Translations under genes and position numbers: made by a program
Assembly: GCA_016934295.1 (NCBI GenBank)
Contig: JAFGTD010000339.1
Span: 1-33,500, forward strand
DNA: 33,500 bases
Reading direction: 5' to 3'
Source of the DNA: Acidobacteriota bacterium
GTDB taxonomy: Bacteria > Acidobacteriota > UBA6911
Shown here: positions 1-8,432 of the stretch, one piece after another
Numbering within the stretch: position 1 is the stretch's first letter
Layout of the letters: each line of letters opens with the position of its first letter
The notes under the pieces: generated by a model
The model's database searches: none
Seen by the model: only the letters and a program-made list of their open reading frames with translations
What the model was told of the DNA's origin: nothing

Positions 1-126
1 CCTTCGGCCATTCACTTCAACCAAAAAAATCGAATATGCGGCGAAACTTTTTTTAGAGTTTTGTGTTTAAGAAAAAAGGGATTAATCAGAGTATGCAATG
101 AAAGCCGCGATCAATCGGAGGGGACC

Positions 127-2016
127 ATGAAATCATGTACCAACCATTTCAAATCTTTTGGTTTTATTTTTGCTGTTTTATCGCTATTGGCGCTGGGAAT
201 CACCGGATGCGCATCCGGCGGTTCCTCTAATACGGGCACCTCCTATATAAGCGCCGTCGATGAAGGCGAAATCGTCGTCAGCCTGACCGATGCAGCCGGC
301 GACTTTGCCGGCTATACGGTGGATGTTCTGTCTTTGAACCTGACAAAAGCCAATGGGGCGGAAGTAACCACCCTCCCCGTCTCCACACGGATTGATTTTG
401 CGCAATACACGGAAATGACGGAGTTCCTCACTGCCGCGACGATACCGTCCGGAACCTATGTGGCGGCTACCATGACCCTTGATTTCCAGAATGCCGATAT
501 ATGGGTGGAAAACAGCAGCGGCGACAATGTGCAGGTCACCGACATCGTTGATGAAGACGGCAATCCGATCACAACTCTGGAAGTTACAGTCCAGCTGGAA
601 GACAGAAACAGGCTGACCATCGCCCCGGGAATTCCGTCGCATCTCATGATTGATTTTGACCTGCAGGCATCCAACCAGGTCGATTTTACCGATCCTACAG
701 CACCCGTTCTTACCGTGGATCCTTTTTTAGTTGCGGACGTCAATCGGATCCCCCCGCATAAAATCCATCGCATCCGGGGCTTGCTTAACGACGTAAATCT
801 GAGTGAAGGCACCTTTTCAGTGATACTTCGCCCGTTTTACTGTGCACTCGCCGACAGCCACAGGCTCTTTGGGATCCGCTCCGTCATGACAGATGACGAT
901 ACGGTCTTTCACATTGACGGCGGGGCGTACGAAGGCCATGACGGATTGGTGGCATTGGAGGGCCTGGATTATCTGACGCCGGTCGTGGCGTTGGGCAGTC
1001 TAAAATTTAATCCTCTTCGATTTGAAGCCTGGGAAGTCTATGCCGGCACCAGCGTACCGGGTGCAGGTCTCGACGTCGTAAGCGGGTGGGTGATTGAACG
1101 AGCCGGCGATACTTTAACTGTAAAAGGGGCAAGCCTGATCCGTGCGGGCAGTACCATTGTTTTTAACGATGAAGTCACCGTGCAGGTCGCTGAATCGACT
1201 GTCGTCACCCGTCAGGTCAGCAGCGCAGCCTACTCGAAAGACGACATTTCCATCGGCCAGCATATTACGGCATTCGGCACCCTGACCGGCCTGGGCCCTG
1301 AAAACCTTGAACTGGACGCCACGGACGGAATGGTTCGAATGATGATGACGACTGTTCGGGGGTCTGTTGTTTCCGTTGACGAGGAAGATCCGGACACGCA
1401 GCTTACGGTGGATCTGCAGTCCATCGGCAAATTCAGGGTCGGGAATTTTGATTTTACAGGTACGGGCGAAACGCCTGGAGACGATGCCGATCCTGCCAAC
1501 TACGAAGTTTTTACCGGCACCATGGACCTCTCGGAGGTCACGACCGATACGCCGGTCAAGCTTAAAGGATTTGCAGAGCCGTTCGGGATGGCGCCGCCCG
1601 ATTTTTCCGCCTTTACCCTCATTGACGTAACCGATCTGAAAGCATTTATCAGGATCAACTGGTTTCCGCCAACCTATTTGCCGTTTACCGATCTGTCAGA
1701 CGACGGCCTGGCCGCAAATCTGGAAGGAACCGGCAGGCTGCACTACCTGGTGCGGGGCAGTGTCGTGACCGATCTCCTCGATCTATCGGCAGCGCCCGTA
1801 ATCGCTCCGGACGGGGACGGCCAGGGACTGTACATCCTGAAATACAACGGAGTGACTGAAATTCATACCACCTTTGAAAATTACGTACTGCGCCTGGAAG
1901 AGTTGCCGGAAGAGGGTTATGCGGCAAGAAAATTGAGCGCCCGGGGAGATTTCGATGATTCTGAAATTGTCCTTACGGCGGACGTCATCGAAATCCATCT
2001 TTCAATGATCCCGTAG
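127..2016 (+). CDS. DUF4382-containing lipoprotein
   Basis: This encodes a 629-residue exported lipoprotein. I chose the ATG at 127 because GGAGGGG lies just upstream and because the protein then begins with a lipoprotein signal: basic start, hydrophobic stretch at about residues 12-25, and lipobox ITGC with Cys28 as the acylated residue, followed by a Gly/Ser linker. An upstream TTG at 61 would bury this signal. Residues about 45-180 (EGEIVVSLTDA onwards, with an IPSGTY segment) match the DUF4382 domain common in bacterial lipoproteins. The remaining 450 residues are beta-rich, with several segments that look like repeated small beta domains (DUF5666-like), but I cannot assign them firmly. 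No catalytic motif is visible. It appears monocistronic and ends in a strong terminator. The function is unknown; an envelope surface role is inference. Confidence 0.85.
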   Translation: MKSCTNHFKSFGFIFAVLSLLALGITGCASGGSSNTGTSYISAVDEGEIVVSLTDAAGDFAGYTVDVLSLNLTKANGAEVTTLPVSTRIDFAQYTEMTEFLTAATIPSGTYVAATMTLDFQNADIWVENSSGDNVQVTDIVDEDGNPITTLEVTVQLEDRNRLTIAPGIPSHLMIDFDLQASNQVDFTDPTAPVLTVDPFLVADVNRIPPHKIHRIRGLLNDVNLSEGTFSVILRPFYCALADSHRLFGIRSVMTDDDTVFHIDGGAYEGHDGLVALEGLDYLTPVVALGSLKFNPLRFEAWEVYAGTSVPGAGLDVVSGWVIERAGDTLTVKGASLIRAGSTIVFNDEVTVQVAESTVVTRQVSSAAYSKDDISIGQHITAFGTLTGLGPENLELDATDGMVRMMMTTVRGSVVSVDEEDPDTQLTVDLQSIGKFRVGNFDFTGTGETPGDDADPANYEVFTGTMDLSEVTTDTPVKLKGFAEPFGMAPPDFSAFTLIDVTDLKAFIRINWFPPTYLPFTDLSDDGLAANLEGTGRLHYLVRGSVVTDLLDLSAAPVIAPDGDGQGLYILKYNGVTEIHTTFENYVLRLEELPEEGYAARKLSARGDFDDSEIVLTADVIEIHLSMIP

Positions 2017-2033
2017 GAACTGACGTCAGAAAG

Positions 2034-2077
2034 CCCGTCTCCTGTTGCGACACAGGAACAGGAGACGGGTTTTATTT
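2034..2077 (+). terminator. Rho-independent terminator of the DUF4382 gene
   Basis: A perfect 13-bp stem (2034-2046 with 2057-2069, CCCGTCTCCTGTT and its complement) encloses a 10-nt loop and is followed by TTTTATTT. It begins 17 bases after the stop codon of the lipoprotein gene. Confidence 0.93.
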
Positions 2078-2507
2078 CATCTGCATTGGAAAGCGGATGC
2101 GGCGGCCGGAAGCGAATAGCAGGCGCCTGAAGAATCAACGCGCAGTTCAAGCAGTGTTTCTATTCCCAGCCGGTCCTGGTTCCGTAAGGCAGGACCAGGC
2201 CGGTTGCCTCGATATCGTAAATCTTTCCTTTTTTGATTTTGAAAAAGTGAATGGCGGGCATATTGAAGTTCCCCTGCCAGGCCGGTACGCTCATCTCTAA
2301 CGAATGCGTTCCGTTGGTGCAGCCGGAGATTTTTTGAATTACAATACTCTGTACGAATATATAAAATGAAGGAACCTTTTTTGCCATAGTGACGTCTAAC
2401 CATATGAATCATAAAGTAATAGCAGCACTATAGCTCCGGCCCGCGTGATCCAGCCCGGAAAAGTTCTATCATGAATAACGATTACCGACCGACACGGAGG
2501 CGTCCGG
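2078..2507. other. Intergenic region with gene remnant
   Basis: This 430-bp gap lies between the lipoprotein terminator and the outer-membrane-type gene. Apart from the reverse-strand remnant at 2160-2387 I see no RNA gene or repeat. The promoter of the next gene must lie in its last 120 bases, but I see no convincing -35/-10 pair. Confidence 0.5.
2160..2387 (-). pseudogene. Remnant of a DUF8021/SnoaL-like gene (C-terminal part)
   Basis: A 75-codon reverse-strand reading frame ends with FFKIKKGKIYDIEATGLVLP followed by YGTRTGW. This matches the typical C-terminus of secreted NTF2-like/DUF8021 proteins (F-K-[ILV]-x-x-G-K-I-x-x-I-E-A ... LPYG-x-x-SGW). The first two thirds of the family, including the signal peptide, are absent, and no ribosome binding site precedes the ATG at 2387. 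A related, complete protein is encoded at 10541-11395. I therefore read it as a decayed gene fragment. A short functional gene is less likely. The assignment comes from motif memory, not a search. Confidence 0.45.
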
Positions 2508-3776
2508 ATGCAGCATAGACTGCCGTTTTTTCTTATCCTCTTGATTTTTACCCCGCATGCTTCCTACTCAATGGATTCAACACAGGCTTCGTCTGCAGAA
2601 GACACCCTTATGGATTCAGCGCCGAAAGTATTCATCGACTGCAACTACTGCGACATGGATTACATCAGGACGGAAGTAACATTTGTGAACTATGTGCGCG
2701 ATCGAAAGGATGCGCAGGTTCATGTACTGATCACGACGCAGAGCACAGGCGCCAGAGGAACCGAATACACTCTGCTGTTCAGCTGTCAGGGAGAATTCGA
2801 AGGGACCGACAACGAATTGAAATACGTTTCCGGCAACACGGACACTTCCGACGAAATAAGGGAAGGTCTGGTCGATACATTAAAGATCGGGCTGGTGCCC
2901 TATGCGGGCAAAACTCCGATTGCCGAAAGAATTTCCATTTCCTACCGGGGCAACGTAGAGGATCAGCCCTCGACGAGCGACAAATGGGATTACTGGGTAT
3001 TCAGCGTCGGCGGCCGGGGATATTTCAACGGTGAAAAAAGGTCCAGCTATTACTCGCTCAGCGCCAATTTTTCCGCGAACCGCGTTACCCCCGAATCCAA
3101 GTTTCGAGTCTCCTACTCCGGCAGCAGAAGCGTGGACAGTTACACTTATGCCGATGTGACCAGAGACATTGTTTCAAAAAGCCACAACTTCAACCTCCTG
3201 GCCGTCAAAAGCATCAGCACCCACTGGTCCATAGGCGCCGGCCTGTCGGCCAACTCCTCTACCTACAGCAACATCAGTTTTGCCGTCAAACCCGCTCCGG
3301 CCGTCGAATACAATTTTTTCCCCTATTCCGAATCGACCCGCAAGCAGCTGCGATTCCTATGGAAGCCCGGATTCTCCTCGTATCATTATCGTGAGGAAAC
3401 CATTTACGATAAAACCTCCGAGAACCTCTGGGGGGAATCTTTCACCATTACATTGGAGTTGAAACAGAAGTGGGGAACCGTCACCAATGCATTCGAAGCG
3501 TCCCACTACTTCAGCGACTTCAGCAAAAACCGCCTCTATATTTACGGGGATCTGTCGATTCGTCTCTTGAAAGGGCTGTCCTTCACCACGTATGGAAGAT
3601 ATTCACGAATCCGCGACCAGCTTTCTCTGGTAAAAGGAAATCTAACGCTGGAGGATGTGCTTCTGCAGCGAAAGCAATTGGAAACAGGCTACAGCTATTA
3701 CTTCTCAATCGGGTTCAGCTATACCTTCGGCTCCATTTACAGCCATGTCGTCAATCCGCGCTTTGACGGATATTGA
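2508..3776 (+). CDS. Predicted outer-membrane beta-barrel protein
   Basis: This encodes a 422-residue exported protein. It has a signal peptide (hydrophobic residues 5-16, likely cleavage near SYS-MDS) and GGAGG 7 nt before the ATG. Residues about 45-150 contain CDMDYIRTEVTFVNYVRDR and a TGARGTEYTLLF segment. This is a conserved block I recognise from uncharacterised envelope proteins of Bacteroidota, Acidobacteriota and Desulfobacterota. The remaining 270 residues alternate polar and aromatic residues in many strands (for example YSYYFSIGFSYTFGS near the end), as in transmembrane beta barrels. It does not end in the terminal Phe typical of many such proteins. Three cysteines lie close together near the N-terminus (C-N-Y-C). 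The function is unknown. It stands alone, with no terminator visible. Confidence 0.75.
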   Translation: MQHRLPFFLILLIFTPHASYSMDSTQASSAEDTLMDSAPKVFIDCNYCDMDYIRTEVTFVNYVRDRKDAQVHVLITTQSTGARGTEYTLLFSCQGEFEGTDNELKYVSGNTDTSDEIREGLVDTLKIGLVPYAGKTPIAERISISYRGNVEDQPSTSDKWDYWVFSVGGRGYFNGEKRSSYYSLSANFSANRVTPESKFRVSYSGSRSVDSYTYADVTRDIVSKSHNFNLLAVKSISTHWSIGAGLSANSSTYSNISFAVKPAPAVEYNFFPYSESTRKQLRFLWKPGFSSYHYREETIYDKTSENLWGESFTITLELKQKWGTVTNAFEASHYFSDFSKNRLYIYGDLSIRLLKGLSFTTYGRYSRIRDQLSLVKGNLTLEDVLLQRKQLETGYSYYFSIGFSYTFGSIYSHVVNPRFDGY

Positions 3777-3916
3777 TCGGATACAAGGTTATTCTCTACA
3801 CGGGCCTTGCGAATCCGGGCGGAATACTGTTTGTTTCAGATAGCGGCAACCATTAGAATCAAAACAACAAACCTTGTTAACAGGCGCCGCCGCGCCCAGT
3901 CAGGGAGAACACCCGC

Positions 3917-6799
3917 ATGGACTTTTACCAGGAAGCGTCCGAGAAAACAGGCTTATCCGCCGAAACCGTGAAGAAGATCGAGGACCTGGTCCTTCGGAAA
4001 AAGATTTTTTCCAGGGAACGGATACAGAAGGGGCTGCAGACCTTTTTCTGCAGGATCGGCATGGTTCGCTACTATTTTTTAACCACGCCTGCGGAAACGA
4101 TCGCCAATCACATCGAGTCGATTCTGGCAGCGGAGGTCATCGCCATCAATCGCGGAAGCAATCGGCTGGACGTGGACTTCGTCAGCGAACAGCCCGACAG
4201 CGCCCTGTACCTGGTGAATGACGAACATGAGAAAGCGGTCGAAATCGAAAGAAGGATGGAAACCCATTTCCCCTGCTACCGCCTGCAAAGTTATCGTACG
4301 CCGGGAATCGACCTCCAATCCCATTTCAGAAGCTACTTTGTCGCACGACCGATTTACGAAATGCCCCGGGCTTCAACGTCGGAAACAGACATCAACAAGG
4401 TGGCCGCCAGGCAGTTTCTGGACATGACCACGCAGGAAGCCCGCGACCGGTATCAAAAGGTATTGAAGGAATCCATCACCTGGAACAAGCCTTTCTTCCA
4501 GGTGACCGACAAGGTTCGCGAGGAAATACGCATTATGATCTCGGTGCCGCAGGCAGGCGCCTCCCATATTATGTCGGGCATCTCGGATATCATCAACTTC
4601 TACGGGCTTGCAAGCATCCACAAATACGCCGAACCGTTCTCCAACGGGAGACTGATTATATCCGTGTACCTGGATGCGGCGTCGACCAGGCCGCATATCG
4701 ACAATATCATTACCGATATAAGCCTGGCCTACGTGAATCCGGAAAACGAGCTGTCGCCGCTGATCCGGAAACATGTTTTGTCCGTACACGAAGTGTTCTA
4801 CGCGCGGAGCGCCTGGAAATTCACCCATCAATTCTTAAGCAGCTTCAATATCGAATACATGGCCCTCTGGGAGGAATTGAAGGATAGACCGGATCTCGTA
4901 GACATCCTGAGCACCCTGCGGACGCGCCTGGTAAAGGATTCCTATACGGAGTCGAGGATCGTTAAAACCATTTACAAGAATCCCGAAGCGATTAAAAAAC
5001 TGTATGCCCATTTCGAAAACCGCTTCAATCCCGGCATACGGAACAATGAAATGCAGGATACTTTAAATTTCGATGACGCCTCCAACGAGATCGATCGTGC
5101 GGTTCTGGAGTTTTTCCATCTTTTCAACAGGGTTGTCCAGAAAACAAATTTTTACAAACGCGACAAAACTTCACTTTCCTTTCGCCTGGATGCAGGTCTC
5201 TTTCTGGATCCGATTGAATATAAAGAAAAGCCCTACGGCCTTTTTATGGTTCTTGCAAGAGAGCTCCAGGGCTTCCACGTTCGTTTCAGGGATATTGCCC
5301 GCGGCGGCATTCGAATCGTTCGATCCAGGGATGCCGAAAATTTCGATAAAAACTCCGATTCCATATTTGATGAAAATTACAACCTGGCACTCACCCAGCA
5401 GAAAAAAAACAAGGATATTCCCGAAGGCGGGTCAAAAGGAACCATCCTGCTGAACCTGGAATATCAGGACAAGGAAGAGGCGGCTTTTCAAAAATATGTG
5501 GATGGATTGCTGGATGTGATCCAGCCGGACAAATCCGTAAAAGATTATAACGGCAATGAAGAAATACTGTTCATCGGCCCGGACGAAGGAACGGCCGACC
5601 TGATGAGCTGGGCTTCCCGGCGCGCCAGAGAACGTGGATACAGGTTCTGGCAGTCTTTTTCTACGGGCAAATACCTCCCCGATGGCGGCATCCCGCACGA
5701 TGTCTATGGCATGACGACCAATTCCGTTCATGAATATGTCCTCGGCATCCTGAGAAAATTGAGTCTGAAGGAAGAAACAATCCGGAAAGTCCAGACCGGA
5801 GGACCCGACGGGGACCTTGGCAGCAATGAAATCCTTATTTCCGGGGACATAACCACGTGCATTATCGATGGAAGCGGTGTCCTGTTCGATCCTGCCGGAC
5901 TGGACCGGCCGGAACTGATGGAATTGGCCGCGAAAAGGCAGATGATTGAAAACTTCGATAAAACAAAACTGGGGCCTGATGGATTCCTCGTTCATATCAA
6001 CGATACCGATGTCACCCTTCCCGACGGCACCCGGATCAAGGACGGGCTGGACTTCCGCAACACATTTCATCTGCACCCCATGTTAAAGGCGGACCTGTTC
6101 GTACCATGCGGGGGGCGGCCCAACTCCATTAACATCCGAAACTGGAAGCAGCTTCTGGACGACAACGGCACGTCCCGATTCAAATACATCGTGGAAGGCG
6201 CAAACCTGTTTCTGACCCAGCAGGCAAGGCTGGCCCTGGAGTCGAAGGGCGTACTGATTTTTAAGGATGCTTCCGCAAACAAGGGCGGCGTCACTTCATC
6301 CTCTCTGGAAGTTCTGGCTTCCCTGGCAATGACGGACCGGGAATATGAAGAACACATGTGCGTCCGCGACGGAAACGTGCCGGAATTCCGGAATCAATAC
6401 ATCAACGACGTTCTTTATAAAATTCGGAATAACGCCGGGCTGGAATTCGAAGTCTTGTGGAGCGAACACGGGAAATCAAAAACTCCCCTTTCCATCCTGA
6501 CGGACCGGCTGAGCGACAGGATCAACAAGGTTTCGGATTCCATCCGGGAGTCCGATTTGTGGAAGGACGCCGGAATATTCAGGGCCGTGATTGAAAATCA
6601 TTGCCCTCCGTCCCTCGTAAAGATGGTAGGCATTGACACAATCATCCAACGTGTACCCCAAAACTATCTACAGGCCATTGTATCCGCCTGGCTGGCCAGC
6701 CATTTCATCTATCAATTCGGCCTGAATGCCGACGAAATCGATTTTCATAGCTTTATACATAATTTACCTGGGAATAAATATCACCATAAGTCAATGTAA
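3917..6799 (+). CDS. NAD-specific glutamate dehydrogenase, large (115-kDa) type
   Basis: This 960-residue enzyme would oxidatively deaminate glutamate to 2-oxoglutarate and ammonia with NAD, in the cytoplasm. The catalytic core (residues about 420-800) carries the family signatures. These are RDIARGGIRIVRS, the lysine-rich segment TQQKKNKDIPEGGSKG at about 493-508 (glutamate-binding and catalytic lysines), FIGPDEGTADLMSWASRRAR, and GMTTNSVHEYV followed by GGPDGDLGSNEI (nucleotide-binding region). The N-terminal 400 residues are the regulatory-type extension of large GDHs. The length fits the 115-kDa class rather than the 180-kDa (about 1600 aa) or hexameric (450 aa) classes. GGGAGA precedes the ATG. 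It is monocistronic, with no obvious terminator before the AT-rich gap. It probably serves amino-acid catabolism. Confidence 0.93.
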   Translation: MDFYQEASEKTGLSAETVKKIEDLVLRKKIFSRERIQKGLQTFFCRIGMVRYYFLTTPAETIANHIESILAAEVIAINRGSNRLDVDFVSEQPDSALYLVNDEHEKAVEIERRMETHFPCYRLQSYRTPGIDLQSHFRSYFVARPIYEMPRASTSETDINKVAARQFLDMTTQEARDRYQKVLKESITWNKPFFQVTDKVREEIRIMISVPQAGASHIMSGISDIINFYGLASIHKYAEPFSNGRLIISVYLDAASTRPHIDNIITDISLAYVNPENELSPLIRKHVLSVHEVFYARSAWKFTHQFLSSFNIEYMALWEELKDRPDLVDILSTLRTRLVKDSYTESRIVKTIYKNPEAIKKLYAHFENRFNPGIRNNEMQDTLNFDDASNEIDRAVLEFFHLFNRVVQKTNFYKRDKTSLSFRLDAGLFLDPIEYKEKPYGLFMVLARELQGFHVRFRDIARGGIRIVRSRDAENFDKNSDSIFDENYNLALTQQKKNKDIPEGGSKGTILLNLEYQDKEEAAFQKYVDGLLDVIQPDKSVKDYNGNEEILFIGPDEGTADLMSWASRRARERGYRFWQSFSTGKYLPDGGIPHDVYGMTTNSVHEYVLGILRKLSLKEETIRKVQTGGPDGDLGSNEILISGDITTCIIDGSGVLFDPAGLDRPELMELAAKRQMIENFDKTKLGPDGFLVHINDTDVTLPDGTRIKDGLDFRNTFHLHPMLKADLFVPCGGRPNSINIRNWKQLLDDNGTSRFKYIVEGANLFLTQQARLALESKGVLIFKDASANKGGVTSSSLEVLASLAMTDREYEEHMCVRDGNVPEFRNQYINDVLYKIRNNAGLEFEVLWSEHGKSKTPLSILTDRLSDRINKVSDSIRESDLWKDAGIFRAVIENHCPPSLVKMVGIDTIIQRVPQNYLQAIVSAWLASHFIYQFGLNADEIDFHSFIHNLPGNKYHHKSM

Positions 6800-7400
6800 A
6801 TACTTGATATTAATTATTTTAGAAATATTTTATACATCGTATTTATCTTATATTTTCGATTTATACACATTGTTACTATAATTTATACAGATAAATAATC
6901 CATTCGATTTATTTTTGCTATCATTGGATCTGAATACATGCGTTAACCCAACTCCCGCTTCCTGTTCCGACAGAATTGCAGCCGTTCGGCCTGTAATCGA
7001 CCACGCCTGGAAGGTGGCTTTGGCTTGCTCCGCGCATCGGGGCTCGGTATCGGAATCGATATCACGTCGGATTTTGGTTTGTGATTTCGACCCCGATACC
7101 GACTCCGATCCCGATTTATGTAAATGTCTAACTTTTACTGCCTCCCCGGCAGAGCCGGGGGATCTTCCTGCCTATTAGGGACTATTTGAGAAATGCGCAG
7201 CCGACAGCTTTTGGTTAAATCTGGCATTTTTTACCTGACAGCAGTATTATTCAAATACAGTACGTTTATAGAATCGGCTTTTCCGGGATTGGAATGTGCA
7301 GTCTTCCACCGGAACGCCCGTGGCGGGAAAGCCTTATTTCTCATGACACAATCACCTCGCAGTTCGGCAGGAATGGAATACTGGGAAGGAGGTGTAGACC
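6800..7400. other. 600-bp intergenic region: AT-rich tract, repeat element, hairpin
   Basis: The first 115 bases are very AT-rich and hold three TTTATACA copies (6829, 6860, 6882; a fourth at 6752 is inside the end of the GDH gene). The one at 6861-6869, TTATACACA, fits the DnaA-box consensus TTATNCACA. Bases 7036-7115 hold a GGNATC-type inverted repeat (listed separately). At 7144-7160 is a GC hairpin (CCCCGGC-AGA-GCCGGGG) without a T-tract on either side. Short open frames here (6915-7178, 7193-7438) look like chance: the first is encoded by the repeat. The promoter of the SnoaL-like gene probably lies in 7190-7380. Confidence 0.6.
7036..7115. repeat. GGNATC-rich imperfect inverted repeat, copy A
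   Basis: Degenerate TCGG(T/A)ATCGG units run one way at 7036-7063 and as their complement at 7083-7115. Bases 7043-7063 and 7083-7103 pair at 17 of 21 positions. A second element of the same design lies at 20450-20598. Both end in CCGATT followed by TATG or ATG. Confidence 0.7.
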
Positions 7401-7826
7401 ATGACTCGCTCAGATTTTTCCGATTTTTTCGCCGGTAGAGACAAAGCCTGGCAGGACCATAATGTCGAGGCGCTCACAGCAAGCCACACACCGGACGGGG
7501 AGATCGAAAGCCCTCTCTTTGGAAATCTCAAGGGAGAGACCGCTATCCGCAAAAGCTATGTCGAATGGTTTTCCACATTCCCGGATACGGAATTCAGTTG
7601 CGAGCATCTACTGATTGACGGGGACAGGGTGGCCCAGTTCATAAAGATAACCGGAACCCAGCATCGTGATTTCTGCGGTTTCCCGGCCACAGGAAAACGT
7701 ATGCAGATCCGCGGCATATCCCTTTATTTCCTGGTCGAAGGTAAGATTATAAGAGAGATTCGGAATTACGACTTTACCGGCGTGCTGCTGCAGCTTGGCT
7801 TGCTCAAGGCGAAGCCGGCGTTCTGA
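7401..7826 (+). CDS. SnoaL-like (NTF2-fold) ester cyclase family protein
   Basis: This 141-residue cytoplasmic protein has no signal peptide. The ATG at 7401 is fixed by a strong AAGGAGGT 7 nt upstream. The order of elements fits the SnoaL-like polyketide cyclase/ester cyclase family of NTF2-like alpha+beta cones: an N-terminal helix with FFAGRDKAWQDHN, GEIESPLFGNLKGETAIRKS, then FPDTEF, GFPATGKRM and a final EGKIIREIRNYD strand. Family members include small-molecule isomerases and cyclases, but many are of unknown function, and I cannot predict a substrate. It stands alone, about 180 bp before the STAS gene. No terminator is visible; the CCGCATTTCTC-type repeat follows the stop. Confidence 0.8.
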   Translation: MTRSDFSDFFAGRDKAWQDHNVEALTASHTPDGEIESPLFGNLKGETAIRKSYVEWFSTFPDTEFSCEHLLIDGDRVAQFIKITGTQHRDFCGFPATGKRMQIRGISLYFLVEGKIIREIRNYDFTGVLLQLGLLKAKPAF

Positions 7827-8008
7827 TCCCGGCCGCATTTCTCATAAAGATTTCGCGGCAATCCGGCGGATTTAGGCTAAAATATGCCTGCCTATTGTAT
7901 TTCTAAACAGATGAGAAATTGTTGCCCGTATCAGTGCAGATACAGGAGTGAAACACGCATCTTATATAATCTCTGATAAGAATCACCTTGGAAAGGCGGA
8001 GGGTTATC

Positions 8009-8347
8009 ATGAAAATCGATTTACGAACGGTTGGCGATGTAAAAATACTGGACTGCCGTGGAAAAATCACGCTTGGCGAGGGAACAATGTCGCTTCGCAC
8101 TACGGTGCGGGAGCTTGTGGACGGCGGTTCGAAAAAATTGCTTCTCAACCTTGCCGAAATCAGCTATATCGACAGTTCAGGCATCGGGGAACTGGTGAGC
8201 AGCTTTGCCAGCGCTTCAAATCGCGAAGCCCATTTAAAGCTTCTCAAACTGACGAACAAGACACAACAGCTGCTTGCCATTGCAAAGCTGCTTACTGTTT
8301 TCGAAACATTCGAAAACGAAGAAGCTGCACTTGCAAGCTTTCAATAG
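8009..8347 (+). CDS. STAS-domain anti-anti-sigma factor
   Basis: This 112-residue single STAS domain resembles SpoIIAA/RsbV. Such proteins bind and sequester an anti-sigma kinase when dephosphorylated and let go when phosphorylated on a conserved serine. The phospho-acceptor segment YIDSSGIGELV is intact (DSSGIG at residues 55-60). The ATG at 8009 is preceded by AAGGCGGAGGG; an in-frame ATG at 7988 would put the Shine-Dalgarno inside the gene. The PP2C phosphatase gene begins 85 bp downstream on the same strand and is the natural partner that would dephosphorylate this protein. No anti-sigma (HATPase) kinase or sigma factor gene lies in the window, so the target is unknown. Confidence 0.9.
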   Translation: MKIDLRTVGDVKILDCRGKITLGEGTMSLRTTVRELVDGGSKKLLLNLAEISYIDSSGIGELVSSFASASNREAHLKLLKLTNKTQQLLAIAKLLTVFETFENEEAALASFQ

Positions 8348-8432
8348 CCTGAATTAAGAGGCAAGTATCATCAAACGTCAGGAATCCGGTTATACCTGAA
8401 GAATTATGAACGAATGACCGGGACAGGGGAAT

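Noticed and set aside
6752-6889. Replication origin
   Set aside because: Only one box fits the DnaA consensus exactly, and no replication gene is adjacent. I kept it as a finding about the boxes, not as an origin.
7144-7160. GC-rich hairpin as a terminator
   Set aside because: Neither strand has a T-tract after the stem, and it is 345 bp from the end of the GDH gene.
6915-7178. Small open frame with a DPDTDSDPD run
   Set aside because: The run is produced by the GGNATC repeat, and there is no ribosome binding site. The frame 20339-20629 (VGVGIDIGI) has the same cause.
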